This document shows, in pieces, positions 49,301 to 60,898 of a DNA stretch of 64,000 nucleotides. This DNA comes from Pagrus major. Lineage: Eukaryota > Chordata > Actinopteri > Spariformes > Sparidae. Made by a program: the position numbers and the translations under genes. Within the stretch, counting starts at the first letter, position 1, and each line of letters opens with the position of its first letter. The stretch covers positions 22,920,040 to 22,984,039 of the forward strand of contig NC_133225.1 in NCBI RefSeq assembly GCF_040436345.1, given 5' to 3'. The notes under the pieces were generated by a model. That model saw nothing but the letters and a program-made list of their open reading frames with translations, was not told the DNA's origin and made no database searches.

Positions 49301-50202
49301 TTCATCCTACTCATCATTTCAAGTCAAAAGACTTGAAGTGGTCTGAACATAAAAACTTAAAAATAATAAAATTAAAATAAAACTTGTATATTTACGTTAA
49401 GTTCATTAGAAAAGATAAGTTGATTCTACTGAATTCAGTAATGATGTCTTACAGTGTAAATGTGACCCTTAACATTGAACAGATGTAATAGAATTAAATG
49501 GAAAATGTACACATAGTTAAATTAGTTAAACTGCCTGTTTTACGTGAATTATTTTTGGGGTGTATATGAAAGGTTGCTCACTGCAGTGCAGAAAAATTGT
49601 GTTATAAATTGTTTTTTTTTTTACAAAAGTTTGTAATCAGTAACACAAAATGTTGTTTACACATCAACAGAGTAACATTTTCTGAGAGAAAGGTCTCACA
49701 TGTGGTGCACTGAGATTCGTAGTCTTTGCAGCACTCATCATAAGTCAGGCAGTTATAATCACACTGGCACATGGAGCCCCTGTCGTACTCGAGACCACAT
49801 CGTCCTTTGCAGCTTGCTGTTTATGAGAGAAAAATAAGTCAGAGCTGGACATGCAGTACAGATAATAAGATGGCATCTGTGCAAATTTGCATCATTTTAT
49901 CTCCAATAACATAGTCTGTTTGAGGACATAGTCTGTAAATAATACAACTGTGCCAGAAATTGATTTCTGTAGTAGTTGTAGTGGTTCTCCCTCTGGTAAA
50001 TAATTATTAACAGAGTCAACATGAATAAGTAAAAACACTCGATACATTCCTGGAAAGCCTTACGTTAAAAAAACAAGAATCTGTTCAGTCAAATATTCCT
50101 CTATGAAATAAAAATGTCACATGCGTTATACTCACTCTGAGCAGCACTAAATGTGAAGGCAGAAGCCAGCAAAATAACAGCAGACAGTACAGTGGAAGCC
50201 AT
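40395..50202 (-). CDS. prg4: Proteoglycan 4 / lubricin-like secreted protein
   Basis: Fourteen coding exons on the minus strand splice to 2,205 bases (734 residues); they are listed in the three segment entries. Order: signal peptide, two somatomedin-B domains, a Ser/Thr/Pro- and acid-rich mucin part, a hemopexin-like domain. Known family role: an extracellular boundary lubricant of joints and other surfaces; the mucin part carries O-glycans, and the end domains bind matrix and self-associate. Position next to tpr, tail to tail, is as in human. The best rival call, vitronectin, has one somatomedin-B domain and no such mucin exon. Teleosts may have prg4a and prg4b; I cannot say which this is. 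Compared with human PRG4 (over 1,400 residues) the mucin part is much shorter and lacks the KEPAPTTP-type repeats. Confidence 0.94.
42560..43180. repeat. Dispersed AAGTAC-rich repeat in a prg4 intron
   Basis: The phrases AGTACTTTACAGTACGTAAATG and TTACGTTCCACCAGTGG, and upstream CCAACCTAAGGGTCGGGCCCC, are typical of teleost dispersed repeats. Related AAGTAAAAGTAC-type sequence occurs at 50890-51010, 51310-51380 and 55060-55190. Confidence 0.5.
44660..44770 (+). repeat. Partial copy of the 14181-14406 MITE
   Basis: CAGTGTTCTGGGGACCTGAG followed by AGCTTGTTTATTCAGTTATGG matches the interior of the element at 14258-14320. The termini are not seen. Confidence 0.6.
45675..46384. repeat. Large imperfect palindrome (foldback-type element) in a prg4 intron
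   Basis: The segment 45675-45796 is an inverted match of 46261-46384 (shared core AAAACAGTGTTGCAGTATTC and, reversed, GAATGCTGTAACACTGTTTT). Nested inside, 46003-46045 pairs with 46171-46217 (core AAGTCTACAGAAG). The arms face each other around about 46110. There is no coding content. It is either a foldback/MITE element with long termini or two copies of one repeat inserted head to head. Confidence 0.75.
47650..48175. repeat. Probable dispersed repeat in a prg4 intron
   Basis: The phrases AGTAATGTAATCCATTGGATTA and AAAAATGTAATCTAATCTG, an ATT/ACT-rich stretch at 48000-48035 and poly-T near 48130 look like a worn AT-rich teleost repeat. Ends not defined. Confidence 0.4.
48288..50202 (-). other. 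prg4: prg4 5' exons: signal peptide and two somatomedin-B domains, residues 1-102
   Basis: Exons in transcript order: 50202-50136 (start ATG 50202-50200), 49816-49700, 48410-48288. The start MASTVLSAVILLASAFTFSA is a classic signal peptide. Exon 2 encodes SCKGRCGLEYDRGSMCQCDY...CC...C and exon 3 SCKGRCGEQFKRGRRCSCDS...CC...C. Each has the full set of eight cysteines of a somatomedin-B knot. Somatomedin-B domains are known to bind matrix and protease-inhibitor partners. Confidence 0.95.
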
Positions 50203-50335
50203 CCTTCTGTAAATCTGAAACTAAACATGAGACACGCACAGAATAAATAAACAAGATTTCCCTTTTGTCAGGCGTGTGTTCATGTTCATAACTGAACGTC
50301 CTGACATATAGAAGAGGAAATAAAAAGAGACTGAC

Positions 50336-50393
50336 CTTGTTGGAGCCTCTGTCAGAGTCCTGCTGACTGTTTGAGCCGACTGCTTTTAAAGAC
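50336..50393 (-). promoter_or_regulatory. prg4: prg4 core promoter and 5' non-coding exon
   Basis: A donor AACAAG|gtcagt on the minus strand ends a non-coding exon at 50336. The matching acceptor TTTCAG lies just before 50214, 12 bases above the start codon. A TATA-like CTTTAAAAG at 50391-50383 would set transcription to start near 50360, giving a first exon of about 25 bases. Confidence 0.6.
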
Positions 50394-50399
50394 TGAGAG

Positions 50400-50880
50400 G
50401 GAGACCGGCTGACTTCCCGTTTAATGACAGATCCGGTCTAATTAAAAGTGTGATGATCTCACAGGCTGGAAGGGAGGATCCTTCAGTCCAGCCTGACCAA
50501 AGGTCTAGACACCATCATTCCCCACAAACAGCTGGAAGCACATCAACACACATCTGTGCCAGACAGACGGCTGACTTCACACACCTCTGAGCACAAGAGA
50601 AAAAAAAAGATGTTGTAACTTAATGTTCGGTCACAAATGGATCATGACAGACTTTGTGTCTAATCAATAACATCTGGATGGACAAATCAGTCAGTGATGG
50701 TCGTCCACTATAATAAGCAACTTCTCTAACTTCAGCAGCCAGAAGGGCATTTCATTGTTCACACTTTTGGCACAAACAGGGTACTGTTTCCATGGTTACC
50801 TGCCATCAGAACCATAGCAGTCTCAGATTATCCCTCTGATGTTTATCACAATGCACCCTACCATGGCACTACATGAGAGT
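50400..50880. other. prg4: Sequence upstream of prg4
   Basis: No coding exon seen. It should contain the distal prg4 promoter. I do not recognise specific sites with confidence. Confidence 0.35.
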
Positions 50881-51145
50881 GACCAGTGGTAAATGAGTAT
50901 TCAGATGATTTTCTGAAGTGGAAGTCACAATACCACACCACACAAGTACTAAATTGCAAGTAAACGTCTAGCATTTGAAATTTGAAATTTCAAGTAAAAG
51001 TACATATTATTAACAAAATGCACTTAAAGTGGGGGGAATCGGGTGTTTGTAGGTGGTTGGTATCTATGAGTGAGTACAAAAGGAGACTGTTGAGCCATGG
51101 CAGAGGTACATGCTGTACTGCATGCCATTCTAGTGTTATCATACT
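50880..51145. repeat. Two worn dispersed repeats
   Basis: 50890-51010 has the AAGTAAAAGTAC-type repeat. 51020-51145 (GGTGGTTGGTATCTATGAGTG, then CATGGCAGAGGTACATGC, then TGCCATTCTAGTG) is a third, most diverged copy of the element at 61599-61960. Confidence 0.5.
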
Positions 51146-51894
51146 ATGGGATAATTCTTAGTGATCCATGGACATGAAAGTAGTAGTTTTATGTTGTGGC
51201 TGATTAGGGTGGGATAATTTGCATTTATAGTGTTTACACACTTTTGGGAAGTTTACTGAATAACAATGTGTGATATTTTTTAAGCTGATGTTTTTGTCAG
51301 TAAAATCGTAGAGGTTTAAAGTAGCATAAAGTGGAAACACTCAAGGAAAGTACTAGTACTTGAAGACTATTTTCCACTCCTGAGTGGGATATTGTATGTA
51401 ATGTGGAGCAAACATGGATTATTGACTGCTTTTCTTTGTAGTTTCTGTCATCCCCTAATAAATGTTTTCCCTCATAGTTTATAGTGAGTCTATGAGTCTA
51501 CATGCACTTTAGTAACCTGGTTACTGTTAGCTTTCTGCAGTAACCCTTCAGCACAGTGACCTCATAGCAGTGCGTCCTTATGGCAACCTGTTTGATGACC
51601 TGTTTGTCCCTGAATGTATTCACCACTGCAACAATTACAGTCACTGTCTGGATTTTAGTGTGTTACAGGCCTGTTTTATTCTCTTTTAAGAATATGAAGA
51701 TGGCTACAAACACATAGGATAGTTTTAATTAAACGTGTAGTTATCAAATGAATATCAAACATAACATTATTACTTTGCCAATCCATTGGCATGTGAATCC
51801 ATGAAATAAGCCATGTGTTCTTCTGACTCATCGTCATTTTGCATGTTTACATGATGTCCACTTCATTCTGATCTGTTCTGTACACAAGACATTT

Positions 51895-52115
51895 ATTGCA
51901 TGTGTGTCTCTCAGGGTAAGGGATCACTGTGGCTCTTCCTGAGGTTTCCTCCATGTTTTGTTTTTTTCCTGCTGCAAGGGTTTTCTTTCTGGGGAGTTTT
52001 CCCTTCCTAATCGAGGGTCTAAGGACTGAGGATGTCATTCACTGTACAGATTTTAAAGCCCACTGGCAATGTGATTGTGATTTTGGGCTTTATAACCAAA
52101 AGTGACTTGTCTTCA
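51895..52115 (+). repeat. Teleost dispersed repeat, 3' part
   Basis: The order CCTGAGGTTTCCTCCATG, GCTGCAAGGGTTTTCTTTC, GGGGAGTTTTCCC, GAGGGTCTAAGGAC, ACTGTACAGATTTTAAAGCCC, GATTTTGGGCTTTA is that of a very common fish dispersed repeat. No open reading frame. Confidence 0.65.
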
Positions 52116-52224
52116 ACCAAAGATTGTTCTAATTGTTCATTAATCTCATTAAAAGTGGATATCAAAAGAAAACAAAGATGAGAAGACAGTCAGTAAAAAT
52201 AAAAATTCTTGCTGTTGATGTTGT

Positions 52225-52282
52225 CTATTCGTCTGTCTGTCGGTCTGTCAGTCTGTCTATTTATCTATCTGTCTATCTATGA
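52225..52282 (+). repeat. (GTCT)n/(ATCT)n microsatellite
   Basis: A compound tetranucleotide run of GTCT, GGTC and TATC units. Confidence 0.85.
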
Positions 52283-53324
52283 CTTAGTTGATAACTGTTC
52301 TGATGTATTTTTATAGTTTAGGGCTGGTCTGCACTGTGGACATTTCTGTGGTTGGAAGTGCTGATGAACCGTTTCATGCCTGCGGTATTTTCCATTAATG
52401 TCATGGTCCAATTAGAGTTAAGGCGCTCATTAGTGCACTTGTGTCAAGACAACAATGATAACAGGATCTGGTTGAAATGACTGGGCCTACCAAACAGTCA
52501 GGTAAACACAGACAGAAAGGGAAATGACCACCCAACAATTCCCCCACTATAGCTCTGTGACAAAAGGAAGTATCAAGCTCCTGACATCTGAATATGAAAA
52601 ACACAGACTATGAGACAAGTCATGCCACAGTGAGGAGGTGAGATGGTCAGGCTGAAGTTTAGAAAGTAGAGTCAGTGCGCCCCCTTGAGCTATATGTGGT
52701 TCTGTGTGTGTATCTCTGCTCTGCAGAGACAACAGCGCTCAAGAGAAATAATTTCAGTCCATTTCACTGCAGAACTTTTCTGACAAGCGTGTGGTACTAG
52801 TTAAAGGTCACCAATTAAAAGATTCGCAGTGTGGAAGCTATTGCCAAATTTTGCCTCCTGCACTTGTTAGACCATTTAATGTGCACATAAACTGCCCTCC
52901 AGTTAAGGCAATTTAGAAAGTGAGCCTGCTGTGACGCACCCAAAGGGATGATACGGCAGGTTTAAGATTAGAGAAACCAGCTCGCAGTCCATCTGGATGA
53001 GGAGTGGATGAATGACTCCCTGATTACAATGTCCCAAACGGCAATTTTGTGAAAGCTAATGCCCCGATGAGATCACAAAATAAAAACATTTATTATCACA
53101 TATGAATATATGTACTTGCCACTCTCATCACATTTCAGCAATTTCTTCAGTCTTTATTCACTACATTCACTCTAATAATAACTGACCTAACCATCCTGTC
53201 CTTCATGATGCAATATGACACAAGTCATTAATCTTGAGGTGTACTTAAACTGATTGGTGCTATGTTGTTCTGATGACTTTGTATGTCTCTTATTGTGCTT
53301 TAGTTTGTTTTATATTTTTAGAAT

Positions 53325-53545
53325 AGAATATATCTTTATTGTCATTGTTTCAGAAACAACGAAACATAGATAGCAGCTCTTTGTTCGACAAATAAATATC
53401 AAATATAAATAAGTATTAAAAAATAGACAAAAATAGTAGTAAATATATACAATAAGATAAATAGACACAAGATTCAAGTGAATATGTACACAAGTGAGTA
53501 TGTAAATTAGGTGTGGTAGTGGGGGGGTTATTGCACTGGTATTTT
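53325..53545 (-). mobile_element. LINE 3'-tail fragment, minus strand
   Basis: The plus-strand sequence TATCTTTATTGTCATTG is the reverse complement of the tail ATGACAATAAAG seen at the LINE end near 12713-12724. The adjoining AAATAAATATC...TTGCACTGG part resembles fish LINE 3' UTRs. No protein part remains. Confidence 0.5.
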
Positions 53546-54490
53546 CTTAATTCATGTTTTTCATTTGGGATTTTGGGTGAGTTCGGATGGCTAACTGCTT
53601 CTCGATCTTTCCAGTCACATCTTTAAATCATATGTTCATACAAATAACAACCAGACAAATAGAAAATTATCATTAATTACAATGGGTATTAAGTTTAATT
53701 TTCACAGAAATCCTATTTGATAAAATAAATATAATTTCCAGTTCATTTTTTTGTTTGTTTTTTGTTTTTATTTATGGGCTAATATATATAGTAGTGTATA
53801 TATGCTTTATTGAGTGACATTTAATTAGCTGAAGGGGGGTGTAACATTTAATAATACTGTAAACATTACATTTTTATATGGCAAAACAGGAAAAAGAAAA
53901 AAGAAACAGGCATGCTAAAAAGGGAAGGAAAAGAAAGGTCCTTATGTGGGTCTCAGAGGGTTAAAAAAGGAAGGTGCTGTGACTTCCTCTCCATCATTTT
54001 TCCCTGATGGTTCACAGACAGAAGTAGTAGCATCCCGACAGGCCAACAAGCCCACAGAGGGACAGTCAGCAAATGGCAGTAACAACACCAAGACGAGGCA
54101 CAAAGCACTTATTATCACAGATGGATGTCGTAAATACTGGATCTCCTGGGGAGGTGAGAGGACCGCTGAGGGGAGAGTCAGCCTCTTCTTCTCAATCCAG
54201 CACTGAGTCCGTGCTTTGTGAGCAGTGGAGGCCATCTTCAGTCTTGGCAGCTTTCATCAGCCAGCCTGTTCGAGCAGGAGTTAAGCTGATCTGAAAGAGC
54301 TCGATGAGAGACAGACACATGGAGACTCACAGGGGGAGAGGTGATTCAGAGCATGTGGGTGTACACACTGGGCCTCATTCAGGAGATACGTTCTGCCCTC
54401 AACATCTGTGGAAAGAAAATGTCCAAAATACACATTAAGGTGTTCATTTTAGTTCAGATTTTTGTTCTGGATATTTCTGAAAACTAATGC

Positions 54491-54491
54491 A

Positions 54492-54533
<42 letters not shown>

Positions 54534-54660
54534 GATATATATAGATATATATATATAGATATATATATATATATAGATATATATATAGATATATATTGAT
54601 ATATATATATATATTGATATATTGATATATATTGATATATATTGATATATATTGAGATAT
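54491..54660 (+). repeat. (AT)n and ATATATTG satellite-like array
   Basis: About 170 bases of TA repeats with a higher-order GATATATAT/TTGATATATA pattern. Tyr/Ile-only open frames across it are artefacts. Confidence 0.95.
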
Positions 54661-55059
54661 CCTCAATTGTGTATTTTAACATAAAATATCAGGAAACCTG
54701 TGATACAAAAAATAATTGTCTTTATGTAAGTTATCAACTGGGGAATTTTCATGGAGATATCTATTAGTTAAAAGTTTAACCCTATTTACCATTTATTGTC
54801 TAAAAATGTACAGAATTTTACAATGCATATCTTTGTATGGTGTTTTTACTCAAAATTTGCTTTTTTTCTGATTACATGAGCCAGAGATCTTCACTTCAGA
54901 AGCACTTACATATGGCAAACCTTCCAGTTTTAGTCCAGTCTATATTCTGAAGTTCTGTACAGAGGGGTTTGTTCATATATAATTTGTGTCATGGTCCAAT
55001 CATTTCTGATTATGTGTTTTCTGTGTTTTTGTGGTGTCTGTGGTGTGGTGTCACTGATT

Positions 55060-55200
55060 AAATGTAATGGAGTAAAAGTTGCAACAAGTGGTACAAAGCA
55101 GCAGAAAATGGAAATACTTAAATACAAATACCTCAAAATTGTACTTGAGTATAGTACTATAGTACTAAATCTACTTACATTCAACAAACCATATCAATTT
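55060..55200. repeat. Dispersed repeat, AAATACCTCAAAATTG family
   Basis: GTAAAAGTTGCAACAAGTGG, AATACAAATACCTCAAAATT and GTACTTGAGTATAGTAC resemble the AAGTAC-type repeats at 42560-43180 and 50890. Confidence 0.5.
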
Positions 55201-56630
55201 TTGTATTATCATGTCTGTAGACAGTATTTTATGATTTATGGATTGATAAAAGAGAAACCCAAAATGCCCTCTGTCAACGAAATTAACTAAGAATTTTGAA
55301 CCTGGCTTGATCGAATGTTTAGATTTCCAGTGCGGAAATGTATGCATATTACTGCGCTTTTAAGTAGACAATGCCTTATGTGCATATTTAATCATAGAAT
55401 TTCAGAAAGCTTGTTATAAAATAACTATGGAACTTTACATGGGAATTATCATGGTGATATCTATTAGTTAAAAATGTCACCCTGTCCACCTGTATCTCCC
55501 CTTAGGCAGTCAGAGTCAGACTGTTCTGGTCAGGCAGACTTCGCCAGGGAAAGCCCTTCGTCTGGCATCTGCAAAGTCTGTCTGAAATACAGAAAAAGCC
55601 TGTCACAATATATTAGTCTACAGCATACTGATGTGATGAATGAAACATGATCAGAAAGGACCTTTAGAGGGAGACAAATGAGAGCGAATCGGCTGGTGTC
55701 TGAGGCAGGATAATAATAGGAACACCAACAGGTGGCAGGGACTGATGATACATAATTAAATTCGACAGCTCATTTTGTTTTATTGGGAAGATTTTTACCA
55801 GGGATTAAAGGCTCAAAAGATTATCCTCCGTTTCACTTGTGTTTGCAGATGGAAGCGAGGGACCCTGCCAGCCAGACTGTTTACAGAAAGATGGAGTTTG
55901 TGTATAACCATACATCATTAAGGTCACCATCGTGTATGTCTTCTTTTGCTCAACATATGGATGAGAAATACTCAACATGATCTGAATCTTATTTTCTTTA
56001 TGTCTCAAATTTATTCTAACCCTCACTGATATCTTAGATGAGATATATTACCACATGACTTTGTGGTGAATCTTCTCTTCCTGGCTGTGGCTCGATGTAA
56101 GTCTGAGGGTAGAGGTGATAATCTAACCATCTCAGTTTCTAGACAGGAAATGCACACTAACTATAACCTTGTGCTGTGCTTTTCCACATTATGCTCTGCT
56201 GCAGCCTGTCTTGATTTTAATATTGCATCACTGAGCATCTCATCAAGCATCAACACCTCCAGCAGAGGCCTCTCACTGCTCAAGTCTTTGATGTTTAAGA
56301 GCACCTGAAAGGACATGAGGAGCTGAAGCAGTGAGTCATAACAACAACTGTGCTTGTGGCAGGATGCTCAGAGTCAACCAAGAAACCAGTTGCATCTACT
56401 TCTGATAGAAAACAGCCACATTTATAAATCTCACAAATTATAAAGAATATAGGGATTAGTAAAATGCAACCTCAGTCTGAAAAGATTTTATCAGTGATCC
56501 TGCACACATATTAATCCCCAACCACTTCACCTGGTTGTTAGATGTGAGAAGCGAATACAACAAAGTTTCCATAACAAATCTTAGCTATTTCTTTCATATA
56601 ATTATTAGCAATATTCAAATTGAAGGTCCA
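55201..56630. other. Intergenic sequence
   Basis: I see no supported exon. The frames at 55783-55980 and 56063-56308 have no recognisable family and no consistent splice sites. Confidence 0.35.
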
Positions 56631-56631
56631 G

Positions 56632-57600
56632 TGTGTCGGATTGAGGCCTCATTCAGACAGAATCAGACGGCATTAAAGCTTTTCTGACCCAATTTGAAGT
56701 GGATCTGTTCAACATCAATGTCTAAAACGGGTTATTTCCTGTTGCCACTAGGTGGCGCTATGACTATTACAGATTATAGAGTGGTGTAAACCTGGAAATC
56801 GGTTAGCATTTTTGCACTTCCAGTTCCCTCATCTCGAAGTCTATGAGGTTTTTGAATTGGGTTTTTGTTAAATGGCTGAAATAAGGTCTGTGGTTACTAC
56901 AGGCTTAAGATATCCACACATATTGTTCTACGACATAAAATGCCACATTACATGTACATTAGCTTTTTACTTCTAGAGATTTCATTTTCGCTTTGAAAAT
57001 CACAAAAGTGATGTTCATGTGTGAAGATTATTGTGCCAAACAAAACCTGTCAGTATAATAAACTGTTTGCCACAGAGCTTATTTTCGGCGATATCCCAAA
57101 ATCCAATTCGGCTTGAGGGTGATGCTAACTTTTAGGTTGGCCTCCAAAAATATGTCACCCCTACACCACTCTATTGGCTGTTGCTATATGGCTGTATTGG
57201 CTCTATGTAGGCTAAATGTTTCCAGGCCAAGACTGTTATCAGGCATGTGAAGTTTGGAGGAGATTTGACTATGTACAGTCGAGTTACAACAACTTCTTGT
57301 TTCATGGCAAGACATCAAATTTGCCGCACCGCCACAGGGAGACCATTCGATCAAAAGTCACAATCTTACCAATTCAGCATCATGAAGGTCTTAAGGGTTT
57401 TCTGACCAAGTTTGAGGTTGATCCAGTAATCCTGCAAGGAGGAGTGCATCATTGTATAAAACATGTAATTTCCTGTTGCATTGTAGCTCAAGATTTTAAT
57501 GACTTTCCATTGCAAAGGTCTTAAGACTGCCCTGATGAAAATTGAAGTTGATCAGGTCAAATCTCTAGGAGGTACTCATTAAAGTACAACACCTATGAAT
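56632..57600 (+). repeat. Long teleost dispersed repeat (GGTGGCGCTATGAC type)
   Basis: It contains GTTGCCACTAGGTGGCGCTA at 56741-56760, TTTCCAGGCCAAGACTG, then GAAGGTCTTAAGGGTTTTCT and a second ATTTCCTGTTGCATTGTAG unit at 57467. This wording is common in fish genomes, in several tandem-like subunits. No protein is encoded. Confidence 0.6.
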
Positions 57601-59949
57601 GCAGATAAATGTGAAAAAAATGAGGGGCTTTTTTGTAGTACAGAATTTTGTACATCTAAGTCAAATTTCTAGTGGAGGCTGCTCTTTAGGGGGTGCTGGT
57701 GAGCCATTTTGCCTCACCAATCGCCAAAAACCATCAAGAATGTCGATTTTCATGTCGTGCAAGTTTTGTGAGTTTTCAAGTATGTTTAGCTGCTCAAAAT
57801 GTGATTGATTGGACAAAGAATGATAATCCTAGAAATTCCAATAGGGTCTGTGATAGGTTCCTAATTACGTTAAACTCCATTGTTTTTTTGGTCATTGAAG
57901 CTGCTTCTACTTATTCTTCTTTTGTTTGTCTCTTCTGGGCTACAGTGGAGACTTGGGCAGTGCAACATGCATGGCGGACTCCGTGAAAGAGGTCTTGCTC
58001 CCTCTATAGACATAAAAGGCTCATTCTCAAGTATTGAGAACACCATGATTCTTATTTTCAGGTGATTACACACCAATGACAACATAATAAGGAATATTAT
58101 ATTGAATTTCTGCCCCTAAATCCTACCTTTTATTCAACATAACATAACATACAAATTACCAGTGTAAGAGGATTGCCTTTATTTGCTAGTATACCTTTAT
58201 AATCTAGTCTTTATACAGTGTTGATGCTCTATAAAAGTACAGTACTTGTGGTTGCATGGATGGTAAGATAAATTGAACTTTTTTCCAATTTTCTAACCTA
58301 TTTCCTTGCTCTGACCCAAAATCAATCTTCATTTTTTTTCCTGTTACAAAGTCATTATATGAGGGCTCCGTCTGTGAAGCACAGCACTTAGAGTTGCTGA
58401 AAATCCGTCTAATAGATCTGCAGCAGGGCTATAAGGGGAGATGAAGCCTTTTTCAGTGTTCTGAGTCATTTAGGACAAACTGAGCACAGACTGAACTGTA
58501 AATGCCAGGTGATGACGCGCCTGTTTGCTGGGGCTTTACATCTCAGAGCAAACATTAACTGCACCATATGCATGTAACGAGACTCTGTGAAGAAGTGATG
58601 GAGAGGACTGCTTCACCTCCTTACTGTCAGTCAACACGCTCACCTCACCAGTGCTGCTGTCATAGCCTCCCACAGACCTACTACTGTCAGCATTTCAACC
58701 AGCTTATCTGATTTTGATAGGTGGCTGAAATGAGGTACATATTTTTCTGCCAGTCACCAACTGTGCTGGAATGATGGACATGCTGTATCATTATTCTTCT
58801 ATCTCATGCATAAATCTGATGATTTGCAGGTCAAAAAACGTCAATAATTCCAAGTATATTTTTTATTAGACCTCTAAATTATACATAAGTTATATAACAG
58901 CATTTAAATGTAGATTTCACTGTGTAGGTTGTATACAAATCAATGCTTATTCACGGCTTTCTGCTCGTGCACAACTGTCCATCTATATATTTCTTAAGCC
59001 AGTAAGGATGATGCATATTTCTTTGCCAGACAAAATATAATTCGCTGTCAACCTAAACAAATTATTAGCTTTACTATAGAAAGTGAGATCCATGCTGCAG
59101 CTGTGTTTTATAAGTGTTAAGGTTATCACAATGGTAAACAAGAAGCTGTAAAAGTGACTGAAGGACATGTCTAACCCAAAGACACAAAACAATTTAACAA
59201 AGAGATTGTGTTGTGGTTTTACATTACAACTGTTGTGACTATATCCAAACGGTCCTATGTATGCATGCCTTTCTGTATTGGTGGTAAACAGGGTCTATTA
59301 AGTGTCCCAAGAGGCCTGATTGCATGGACATGCAAAAGTCTATATGATTGATGAGCACTGATTTAGGAGGAATCATTTCATTGTGTGTGTTTTCTCTATT
59401 CTTCACTACCTGACTTCTCCTGATGCTGCCTTTTAAACCTTGTAAAACCTCAATGAACCAGGCTATATTTCAGGGAAATGTAGAATGAAGCACAAGACAT
59501 GTTTAATATTTTAGTTTGATGGGATGTTGCAGCCATACAAAACCTTGAGTCTGGAGTTTAAATAAGTTCAAGATGTATATTAATTTATTTGTTAAAGATT
59601 GTAGCAGATGTCGATTCTAAAGCCCTGCCTAGTTACAAAAGGTGAACAGGCTTTTGCAATGAGGGCCCCTCTTTATGAAAGTCTCTAAGTCAGGATCTTA
59701 AACCAGCAGCTTCAGGGTTTATCTATCTATCATGTATGGTATACAGTTCATGGTATTTTGCAGCCCACGCCTAGTCTTTTAGTGTCTGAATAAAACACTA
59801 AACTAACAATTTGAGAAAAGTTTCAGGGAAAACAAAAACACGGATAAAACTTCAATGAGGAGCTGGAATAAGCTGGTAGCCTACATAATATAGGCTACAT
59901 ATGCATACTGTCAGTGTGAAGTTAAAATGAAAAGGAGAAAGCTGTATAA
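57601..59949. other. Intergenic sequence without recognisable gene
   Basis: No splice-consistent coding sequence. The frames at 57216-57986 overlap each other and the repeat. Confidence 0.4.
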
Positions 59950-60210
59950 AGGGATGCATCCACATCTCACTTTATTTAACATTGTCAAATTTTGAGATTT
60001 CGACATTTTTGTCCATCTCTTAGGGACTAATGGTTTGATCCTGATGAAAAAGATCTAGTTTATTAAGGTGGCTGGTATCTGTGACTTCATCTAGTGGCTT
60101 TTAATATGTTTTATTTGATACTGAATTATTCTTGTTTGAATTACTGTTGGGCCTTGGCAGAGGTATGCCCTCTATTGAGTGCCATTCAAGTTTTCATCAT
60201 CAATTAAGCT
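59950..60210 (+). repeat. Second copy, right half, of the 61599-61960 element
   Basis: CATCTCACTTTATTTAAC, TAAGGTGGCTGGTATCTGTG and GCCTTGGCAGAGGTATG followed by GAGTGCCATTCAAGTTTTC align with 61785-61955. Confidence 0.65.
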
Positions 60211-60329
60211 ACAGATCATTTACAAAATAAATCGATTCATCTTTAAAAATTTGTGAAAAATGCTCATCAAAATTTCCAAGATCCTAAATGACATTGCTTC
60301 TTATGTCCACCCAGTCATAAATGACAAAA

Positions 60330-60465
60330 ATACACACACATTCCTCTATTTAAGAAACAAGAAGCTGCAAATAATTGACAATTTTGCTTGAAAAATGACT
60401 GAAATTATCCAAAATTGATTATCAAAAATAGTTGGTGATTAGTTTTTTGTTTAATGAGTCAGTCC
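60330..60465 (+). repeat. Dispersed repeat (ACAATTTTGCTTGAAAAATGACT family)
   Basis: It aligns with 61975-62110 (GAAGCAGCAAAGGATTGACA, CTTAAAAAATGACTTATT, GCTGGTGATTCAATTG) and more loosely with 62165-62272. Confidence 0.6.
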
Positions 60466-60699
60466 AAAACTCCCAACTCTTCTTGTACTATCATTAATTC
60501 TACATTACAGTGTGTTACAGAGGTTATTAATGACTGAACTTTGCTAACCCTTTGTGTGATCTTGTCAGAGAGAGCCACGTCCTTCAGGTCTCGTTTATAC
60601 GTTCTGTATTTGGTGGGTGTTACCCTGGAAACAAATACCCAATGGGCTGCTAGTATACACTCTAAGACCCACCTTTTTGTGGTTGCTATGCCTACTACA

Positions 60700-60898
60700 C
60701 GTTTCTCTCTGATTGACGGACAGAGTAGTCAATCAGCGTCGGGCTGGGCGGGAGCTCTCGCGCACACTGGAAAGTGTCTGGTGAATTTCTACTACTATGA
60801 TCAAACCGCTCAGGGTGCACACAAGTGCGGGACCGTGGCTGCCGAAAGACCGGGGATGGAAAATGTACTATAACCGCTGCTGGAAAAGTCTATACAGG
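60700..60898 (+). promoter_or_regulatory. CpG-rich promoter and candidate first exon of a plus-strand gene
   Basis: The stretch 60710-60890 is the CpG-densest part outside the tpr promoter. It has inverted CCAAT-type boxes (GATTGACGG and AGTCAATCAGCG), a GC box GGGCGGGAG at about 60748, and CTCGCGCACAC. A good donor ACAG|gtaata closes a candidate exon at 60898. The only short frame near it starts ATGGAAAATGTAC and ends within six codons, so the exon is probably non-coding. Downstream coding exons must lie beyond the window. I cannot name the gene. Confidence 0.5.

Noticed and set aside
43842..50202. Vitronectin as the identity of the minus-strand gene
   Set aside because: Two somatomedin-B domains, a long mucin exon and tail-to-tail position with tpr fit prg4 better.
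54491..54660. CRISPR-like array of short repeats
   Set aside because: The period is a simple AT dinucleotide with higher-order variants. There are no unique spacers, and the DNA is vertebrate.
54449..54682. Ile/Tyr-rich frames on the minus strand
   Set aside because: They are translations of the AT satellite-like array.
60541..60873. 110-codon frame over the CpG promoter
   Set aside because: It has no family resemblance and spans the promoter-like motifs. GC-rich sequence has long open frames by chance.
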